This document shows positions 7,777 through 11,326 of a DNA stretch of 11,326 bases, piece by piece (positions within the stretch are counted from its first letter, which is position 1; every line of letters starts with the position of its first letter). Position numbers and translations under genes: made by a program. Source of the DNA: CAVVVS01 sp963751355 (lineage in GTDB: Bacteria; Bacteroidota; Ignavibacteria; Ignavibacteriales; Ignavibacteriaceae); assembly GCA_963751355.1 (NCBI GenBank), contig CAVVVS010000032.1, forward strand, positions 1-11,326, given 5' to 3'. Under the pieces are notes generated by a model, which was not told the DNA's origin, ran no database searches, and was given only the letters and a program-made list of their open reading frames with translations.

Positions 7777-7989
7777 TTAAACCTTTAAAGTGATGATAAA
7801 TTTACTTCCTTCACCTTCTCTGGATTCAACATGGAATTCCCCTCCATGCGCTTTTACAATGTCATAGCTCAAACTCAATCCCAGACCAGTTCCTGAACCA
7901 GTTGGTTTGGTGGTAAAAAAGGGCTGGAAGATTTTTTCTTTAACGGATTCAGGAATGCCGTGACCGTTGTCGGTGACCGTAATTTTCAC
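7777..7989 (-). CDS. C-terminal ATPase end of HK3, out of frame with the rest
   Basis: These 70 codons complete the HATPase domain of HK3: G1 motif DNGHGIP, F-box FQPFFTTKP, G2-box GTGLGLSLSY, then KAHGG and the end FIITLKV. The apparent GTG start is only the first codon after a frameshift; nothing suggests an independent gene, since a G1-to-end fragment cannot bind ATP alone. The frame is lost in a run of five A and six G (coding strand; 7989-7999). One additional G would restore a single frame. The DUF4440-like gene begins 17 bases after the stop. Confidence 0.8.
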   Translation of the reverse strand: MKITVTDNGHGIPESVKEKIFQPFFTTKPTGSGTGLGLSLSYDIVKAHGGEFHVESREGEGSKFIITLKV

Positions 7990-9785
7990 CCCCCTTTTTC
8001 CCCCTCTCCGAAGGGGGACGAAGAAGTGCTAACAATAACTTGTGGTTTATAACCCTCAATATTTTGTTTTGCTTTCTCGTTAACAGCAAAGAATGCATTG
8101 TTAATTAAATTCAATAAAACTCTCCCAATATCTTGTGGAACTACTTCAATTTTAGGAAGTGATTCATCAGTTTCCAGTTTAAAATCGGCATTAAAGGATT
8201 TGTCTTTGGCCCGGAACCCATGATAGGAGAGGCGCAGGTATTCGTCGCAAAGGGCGTTGATGTCGGTTGGTTCTTTTTGCCCGCTGCTGCCACGACTATG
8301 TAATAACATTCCTTTTACAATGGATTCGGCCCGTTTCCCGTGATGAATTATTTTTTCCTCGTTTTCTATAATGTCGTCAGCGATTTCATTTGCCGACTTT
8401 GTATTGCCAACTGCCAGCTCTTCCTTCAATTCATTTGTAAGTTCTTTATTCAAATCAGAAAAATTATTTACAAAATTCAACGGGTTTTGTATTTCATGTG
8501 CAATGCCGGCGGTGAGTTCACCGAGTGAAGCCATTTTTTCGGATTGGATGAGTTGCGACTGTGTATTTTGAAGGCGTTCGTAAGCGATTTCTATTTTTCT
8601 TTTAGAGCGCCGGTTTTGCCTGTTATTTTTAAACAAAAAGAATGCTACGACCAGTAATGTGAAAAGTCCACCTAATAATGTATTTGTTCTGATTTTGCTT
8701 TGATAAGATGCTTTTTCCTGTTCAAGCTCTTTCACTTTCATTTGATCTTTAAAGGACTGCTGCTGAAACGCAGATTGGTTTTTAATTTCTGCCTGGGAAG
8801 TGCTGTCTTGAGTTGCCAGAGCAAAGCCCTGGTATTTATAGGCACTATCTATTTCATTGCGCAATTCATAGCTTTTAGATAACTGCAAATAGGCTTCTCC
8901 CATATTTTTCTCTCCCTGCGAAAGTAAAACCTCTATATTTTTGTTCGCATAATAGAGGCTGGAATCTTTCTGTTTTTCCTGTAAGTAATGAAAAGTTAGA
9001 TCGCGATAAGCCCAACTTAATGCATTGGTATTGTTTTGCCCGGATAACTCTTCTAAACTTTTACGGATATAATACAAACTCTTATTCTTGTCTCCTTTGA
9101 TCCAATAAATGTCAGCTGTTGTAAGATAAACCATTGGGATATATGATTTAATCCCGTTTTTCCTGAAAATCTGTTCTGCCTTATTCAGAAATATTAAAGC
9201 GGAATCTAATTTGTTATGCAATAGCGGATAATTTAATGCAATACCCCAGAATGCGTAGCCCATTAATACAGTATCGCTAACTTCTTTTCCTAGTTGTAAG
9301 GCTTTTCTAAAATGTGCGACTGACTGTTCTTTACTGTCTTTATAACCTCTATGGAATGCAATATTGAGATGTAGATATCCCAGTTGTTTCAGTCGGTTTT
9401 GGTGAAATGAGATTTTATCATCCTTCCAGGTCTTGTTTTCATTGGCAGGGTCTTCTGCAATTTTCAGGGCTTTCTGAAAAGATTCAAAAGATTCGACATA
9501 TTTATGCAAAATCGCCATTGCACGTCCTTTTTGTGTCAGCAAACTTGCCTCATTAATTTTACGGTTATTTTTGCGTGCAATCATCAAACCCTGATTAATA
9601 TACACTAGTGACGAATCAATTTTATCTTCACCGTAATAAAGACTTAGCGCAAATGCTATTGAATATTTTGCTGAGTCGGTGATGGCATTATGAAGTGCTT
9701 GCTTTAAGCTGTCTGGATAGTTTTGCTGTGCAGTCATCACTGTCGGTAATAGCAAAATTAATAAGGATATAAAGTAATGTTTCAT
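7986..9785 (-). CDS. TPR-containing membrane sensor histidine kinase (HK3), all but the last ATPase motifs
   Basis: This is a membrane sensor kinase with 599 residues in this frame and about 669 if the frameshift is repaired. The ATG at 9785 was chosen because it starts a signal peptide (MKHYFISLLILLLPTVMTAQ); an open frame reaches 41 codons further upstream but there only reads a kinase tail out of frame. Residues of about 45-330 are helical TPR-like repeats expected in the periplasm. A transmembrane helix lies at about 370-386, then a coiled coil (RSKRKIEIAYERLQNTQSQL), HisKA with phosphoacceptor His430 in AGIAHEIQNPLNF, the HHGKRAESIV segment, and the N-box around 552-563 (DIGRVLLNLINN). 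The frame ends at PFGEGEKGG in a C6/G6 palindrome; G1, F and G2 boxes follow in another frame (7777-7989). Of the four kinases it is the least damaged: a single-base change would make it whole. Its start overlaps the stop of an orphan kinase tail in an ATGA. Confidence 0.9.
   Translation of the reverse strand: MKHYFISLLILLLPTVMTAQQNYPDSLKQALHNAITDSAKYSIAFALSLYYGEDKIDSSLVYINQGLMIARKNNRKINEASLLTQKGRAMAILHKYVESFESFQKALKIAEDPANENKTWKDDKISFHQNRLKQLGYLHLNIAFHRGYKDSKEQSVAHFRKALQLGKEVSDTVLMGYAFWGIALNYPLLHNKLDSALIFLNKAEQIFRKNGIKSYIPMVYLTTADIYWIKGDKNKSLYYIRKSLEELSGQNNTNALSWAYRDLTFHYLQEKQKDSSLYYANKNIEVLLSQGEKNMGEAYLQLSKSYELRNEIDSAYKYQGFALATQDSTSQAEIKNQSAFQQQSFKDQMKVKELEQEKASYQSKIRTNTLLGGLFTLLVVAFFLFKNNRQNRRSKRKIEIAYERLQNTQSQLIQSEKMASLGELTAGIAHEIQNPLNFVNNFSDLNKELTNELKEELAVGNTKSANEIADDIIENEEKIIHHGKRAESIVKGMLLHSRGSSGQKEPTDINALCDEYLRLSYHGFRAKDKSFNADFKLETDESLPKIEVVPQDIGRVLLNLINNAFFAVNEKAKQNIEGYKPQVIVSTSSSPFGEGEKGG
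7989..8017 (-). repeat. C6/G6 palindromic insertion inside HK3, with frameshift
   Basis: On the plus strand this is C6 (7989-7994), T5, then C5T (8000-8005) and AGGGGG (8012-8017) as a 6-bp stem. On the coding strand it is the C-loop-G-spacer-G layout seen in HK2 and HK4. It lies at the same point of the ATPase domain, after the VIVSTSSSP motif. The A5G6 stretch contains the indel that splits the gene. Confidence 0.7.
9782..9785 (-). promoter_or_regulatory. ATGA overlap between the orphan kinase tail and HK3
   Basis: The TGA ending the orphan tail (9782-9784) overlaps the HK3 ATG (9783-9785). The same arrangement joins HK2 to HK1, so a kinase 3' end followed by ATGA and a TPR-kinase start seems to be the building pattern of this array. 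If translation of the tail is lost because its 5' part is missing, HK3 expression by coupling may be weakened. Confidence 0.5.
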
Positions 9786-9892
9786 AATGATGAATGGTTT
9801 GGTAAATGAATAATAAACATCGTCCCTTCTCCTGTCGTTGTTACCTCGTTTATCTCGCTCCCATGCGCCTTTAAAATATCGTAATTCGTCTG
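9782..9892 (-). pseudogene. Orphan C-terminal tail of a histidine kinase
   Basis: These 36 codons plus a stop read QTNYDILKAHGSEINEV, then TGEGTMFIIHLP and NHSSL. They match the end of the kinases here, from just after the G2-box (compare SYDIVKAHGG and GEGTEFIIQIP in HK4). The piece has no start, no G1/F/G2 motifs and no kinase body: it begins exactly where the inverted end of the GxxExxY unit stops. DNA similarity to the HK4 end is only moderate, so it is not a fresh copy of HK4 but the end of another paralogue whose 5' part is gone. The second Gly of AHGG is Ser here. Confidence 0.75.
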
Positions 9893-9903
9893 AACCACAG
9901 ATT
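9888..9903 (-). repeat. Terminal inverted repeat, distal end of the GxxExxY unit
   Basis: GTCTGAACCACAGATT on the plus strand, matching the other end in 15 of 16 positions when inverted. The inner flank also holds further CACAGATT/GATTT motifs (to about 9930). Confidence 0.75.
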
Positions 9904-9941
9904 TCCACGGATTTATAGATTTCACAGATTTCGTCTTAATA

Positions 9942-10319
9942 TCATAACACTAATCTTTTAAAGGTTAAACTTTTGCTTCCAAAGTTGATTAACAGGCCAA
10001 CCTCAATTCGATAAGCTCTCAAATAGTTCAATATCTGTGCAAGATGCACATCTTCAAGTTCTACGATTGCTTTTAATTCAACCAATACTTTGCCCTCTAC
10101 CACAAAGTCTGCTCTCCTTGTCCCAATTGGTTCCGACAGTTCCTTGTAAAATATATCCTGCTCAATTTCCCTGTTAAATGAAAGGCCAGCCTGTGTTAAT
10201 TCCCAGGCTAAAGCGCGTTGGTAAATTACTTCTTGAAAACCATTACCTAGGAATTTATGAACTTCAAAGGCAGCCCCTATAATTTTCTCTGTTATGTCTT
10301 TATATTTTAATTCTTTCAT
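9942..10319 (-). CDS. GxxExxY protein (PD-(D/E)XK nuclease-like family)
   Basis: This complete 125-residue protein belongs to the GxxExxY family (I recall TIGR04256 and Pfam PDDEXK_3). The naming motif is residues 27-33 (GFQEVIY). The nuclease-like core shows Asp71 in RRADFVVEG and the ExK pair Glu81/Lys83 in VLVELKAI, spaced as in PD-(D/E)XK enzymes, so metal-dependent DNA cleavage is possible; I know of no proven reaction. The usual family end is present (VGLLINFGSKSLTFKRLV), so the gene looks intact, in contrast to the damaged kinases beside it. No signal peptide or membrane helix is seen. It is the only gene inside a 480-bp unit with inverted ends. A role in moving that unit, or in defence, would be speculation. 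Confidence 0.92.
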   Translation of the reverse strand: MKELKYKDITEKIIGAAFEVHKFLGNGFQEVIYQRALAWELTQAGLSFNREIEQDIFYKELSEPIGTRRADFVVEGKVLVELKAIVELEDVHLAQILNYLRAYRIEVGLLINFGSKSLTFKRLVL

Positions 10320-10351
10320 TTTTTTATTCTGTGTAATCGCTTAATCCTAAT

Positions 10352-10367
10352 AATCTGTGATTCAGAC
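10352..10367 (-). repeat. Terminal inverted repeat, proximal end of the GxxExxY unit
   Basis: The coding strand reads GTCTGAATCACAGATT. Its first bases supply the last codon (GTC) and the stop (TGA, 10362-10364) of HK4, so the junction lies exactly at the end of the kinase gene. Confidence 0.75.
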
Positions 10368-10565
10368 AATAGGTATTTGAATAATAAACTCAGTTCCTTC
10401 ACCTTCTTTGGATTCTACTTTCAGTTCCCCTCCATGCGCTTTAACAATATCATAACTCAAACTCAATCCCAGCCCAGTTCCTGAGCCGGTTGGTTTGGTG
10501 GTGAAGAAGGGTTGGAAGATTTTTTCTTTAATGGAGTCGGGGATGCCGGGGCCGTTGTCGTGCAC
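10362..10565 (-). CDS. C-terminal ATPase end of the broken kinase HK4
   Basis: This frame carries the last part of the HK4 HATPase domain: DNGPGIP (G1), FQPFFTTKP (F), GTGLGLSLSY (G2), KAHGG and the end FIIQIPIV. The apparent GTG start lies directly before G1 and is an artefact of a frame change; an independent protein of 67 residues lacking the N-box would not bind ATP. The stop codon and last valine codon come from the inverted repeat of the GxxExxY unit, so the native C-terminus may have been slightly different. Confidence 0.7.
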   Translation of the reverse strand: MHDNGPGIPDSIKEKIFQPFFTTKPTGSGTGLGLSLSYDIVKAHGGELKVESKEGEGTEFIIQIPIV

Positions 10566-10575
10566 GATATTCTGA

Positions 10576-10601
10576 CCCCCCTCGTTCCCCCCGAAGGGGG
10601 G
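10576..10601 (-). repeat. C6/G6 palindrome, first copy in HK4 (site shared with HK2 and HK3)
   Basis: On the plus strand: C6 (10576-10581), a 5-base spacer, then C6-GAA-G6 (10587-10601), a perfect 6-bp stem with a 3-base loop. The coding-strand layout C6-TTC-G6-spacer-G6 has the same orientation as in HK2 and HK3, at the same point just before G1. Confidence 0.75.
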
Positions 10602-10662
10602 ATGAAAGAAGTGGTACTAACAGTAACCAGTAGGTTTATATTTATATTTGATCTTCTTCAGT

Positions 10663-10685
10663 CCCCCCTTCGGGGGGTTGGGGGG
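10663..10685 (-). repeat. C6/G6 palindrome, second copy in HK4, opposite orientation
   Basis: On the plus strand: C6-TTC-G6 (10663-10677), TT, then G6 (10680-10685). This is the same three-block unit but inverted relative to the copy at 10576-10601. It sits about 80 bases earlier in the gene, just after the codons for DKRAKE, where HK1, HK2 and HK3 have no such sequence. Confidence 0.75.
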
Positions 10686-10705
10686 TCGATTCTTTAGCCC
10701 GTTTA

Positions 10706-10921
10706 TCACACCGCATAAAAAGCATTATTAATCAAATTCAGTAAAACCCTTCCAATATCCTGCGGAACAACATTCATTTTTGGGAGTGATTCATCAGCTT
10801 CCAGTTTAAAATCGGCATTGAACGATTTGTCTTTTGCGCGGAAACCATGGTAGGAGAGACGCAGGTATTCATCGGCAAGGGCATTAATATCGGTGGGTTC
10901 CTTTTTGCCCGCTGCTGCCAC
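10706..10921 (-). CDS. Middle segment of the HK4 kinase domain (HisKA end to N-box)
   Basis: This open segment of 71 codons matches the other three kinases almost residue for residue (KEPTDINALADEYLRLSYHG, FRAKDKSFNADFKLEADE, DIGRVLLNLINNAFYAV). Its start (GTG) and its TGA are both produced by indels, so it is a fragment of HK4 and not a gene of its own. Confidence 0.6.
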   Translation of the reverse strand: MAAAGKKEPTDINALADEYLRLSYHGFRAKDKSFNADFKLEADESLPKMNVVPQDIGRVLLNLINNAFYAV

Positions 10922-10942
10922 GGCTGTGCAGCAACATTCCTT

Positions 10943-11326
10943 TTACAATCGATTCAGCACGTTTGCCATGGTGGTAATTTTACTTTCATTTTCCTTCAAA
11001 TCTTTGAAAATCGTCTCAATTTCTTCCTGATCGTTGTTTGCAATCTCTTCTTTCAATTCATCGATTAATTCATTATTTACCTCAGAAAAATTATTGACAA
11101 AGTTTAGCGGATTTTGAATTTCATGGGCAATGCCGGCGGTGAGTTCACCCAGACTGGCCATTTTTTCGGATTGGATCAATTGGGATTGGGTGGATTTCAG
11201 ATCATCAAGTGTATTCTTAAGCGTTTGATTAGCTTTTTTACTTTTTTTATAGTTCCTGTAAAGGATGAAGGAGATTAACAGCAAAAAAGCCAGACCTGTT
11301 AACAACATGTATAGTTTCAACCTGTT
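10943..11326 (-). CDS. Membrane segment and HisKA of HK4, 5'-partial
   Basis: The frame enters from beyond the window edge and is open to 10943. It holds one transmembrane helix (about 11250-11316), basic residues on the cytoplasmic side, a coiled coil ending in STQSQLIQSEKM and the HisKA phosphoacceptor helix with HEIQNPLNFVNNF. The last eleven residues (ITTMANVLNRL) are out of frame because of a missing base near 10967-10975. The position of the membrane helix directly before the coiled coil matches HK1 and HK3, so a periplasmic sensor, perhaps TPR, is expected upstream. Confidence 0.75.
   Translation of the reverse strand, partial: NRLKLYMLLTGLAFLLLISFILYRNYKKSKKANQTLKNTLDDLKSTQSQLIQSEKMASLGELTAGIAHEIQNPLNFVNNFSEVNNELIDELKEEIANNDQEEIETIFKDLKENESKITTMANVLNRL

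Larger units (their letters stand above)
9888..10367 (-). mobile_element. 480-bp inverted-repeat unit carrying a GxxExxY gene (putative mobile cassette)
   Basis: Two 16-bp ends are inverted copies with one mismatch: 9888-9903 (GTCTGAACCACAGATT) and 10352-10367, whose reverse complement is GTCTGAATCACAGATT. Weaker similarity (GGATT, then CACAGA) extends inward to about 43 bases. Between them is a single gene. Kinase sequence abuts both outer borders: the end of HK4 on one side and an orphan kinase tail on the other. No transposase is present. I found no convincing target-site duplication beside the ends. The reading as a mobile unit rests on the inverted ends, the single cargo gene and its position inside a kinase array; it is inferred. 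Confidence 0.6.
10362..11326 (-). pseudogene. Broken membrane sensor histidine kinase HK4, kinase half only; 5' end outside the window
   Basis: At the window edge the frame reads a transmembrane helix (LLTGLAFLLLISFILY), a coiled coil and HisKA with the phosphoacceptor motif AGIAHEIQNPLNF; the sensor part lies beyond 11326. A missing base near 10967-10975 turns the expected HHGKRAES into TTMANVLNRL followed by a stop. An extra base in 10898-10906 brings the original frame back in a segment (10706-10921) reading KEPTDINALADEYLRLSYHG through the N-box NLINNAFYAV. An extra base at 10705-10711 creates a TGA. Up to about 10566 two C6/G6 palindromes and further indels follow; then G1 to the end is clean. 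With at least four lesions this is a pseudogene unless the errors come from assembly. The GxxExxY unit follows directly. Confidence 0.82.

Noticed and set aside
9785..9908. 41-codon N-terminal extension of HK3 (start at 9908)
   Set aside because: This DNA encodes a kinase tail in another frame, and the ATG at 9785 starts a clear signal peptide.
9880..10375. Target-site duplication flanking the GxxExxY unit
   Set aside because: The bases just outside the two ends (CCTATT and GAATTAC, coding strand) share no convincing direct repeat.

Overview
The window looks like chromosomal accessory DNA from a member of the Bacteroidota, probably an environmental lineage; I cannot place it below phylum. 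The base composition is moderately AT-rich. All genes are on the minus strand, Shine-Dalgarno signals are weak and genes overlap by ATGA. The sensor kinases have a periplasmic TPR domain, a HEIQNPLNF phosphoacceptor motif and, in one case, a cytoplasmic NTF2-like N-terminus, an architecture I know from this phylum. I saw no rRNA, tRNA, CRISPR array or response regulator.

In transcription order (high to low coordinates): (1) 11326-10362, the kinase half of a membrane sensor kinase (HK4), broken by several single-base indels; (2) 10367-9888, a 480-bp unit with 16-bp inverted ends that carries one gene, a GxxExxY-family PD-(D/E)XK nuclease-like protein; (3) 9892-9782, an orphan C-terminal tail of yet another kinase; (4) 9785-7777, a TPR sensor kinase (HK3), intact except for one frameshift in a G-run; (5) 7759-7295, a secreted SnoaL/DUF4440-like protein; (6) 7246-1924, a giant cytoplasmic sensor kinase (HK2, about 1,770 residues if repaired) with an NTF2-like domain, seven tandem sensor repeats of about 190 residues, then HisKA and HATPase; three frameshifts split it; (7) 1927-1, a second TPR sensor kinase (HK1) whose kinase half is interrupted by a stop codon and several indels and runs off the window.

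The four kinases share an almost identical HisKA/HATPase core but carry different sensor parts: periplasmic TPR domains on HK1 and HK3, an unseen input on HK4, and cytoplasmic repeats on HK2. The layout suggests an array grown by duplication and recombination in which the output module stays uniform while inputs diversify. Inside the HATPase domain, at one surface loop, the paralogues differ by short C6/G6 palindromic insertions: none in HK1, one each in HK2 and HK3, two in HK4.

The most notable items are the inverted-repeat GxxExxY unit wedged between kinase 3' ends, the palindrome insertions at a shared site, the seven-repeat sensor, and the clustering of frameshifts in the multi-copy kinase cores. 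That clustering may be true decay or a consensus error in repeated sequence; the sequence alone does not decide.
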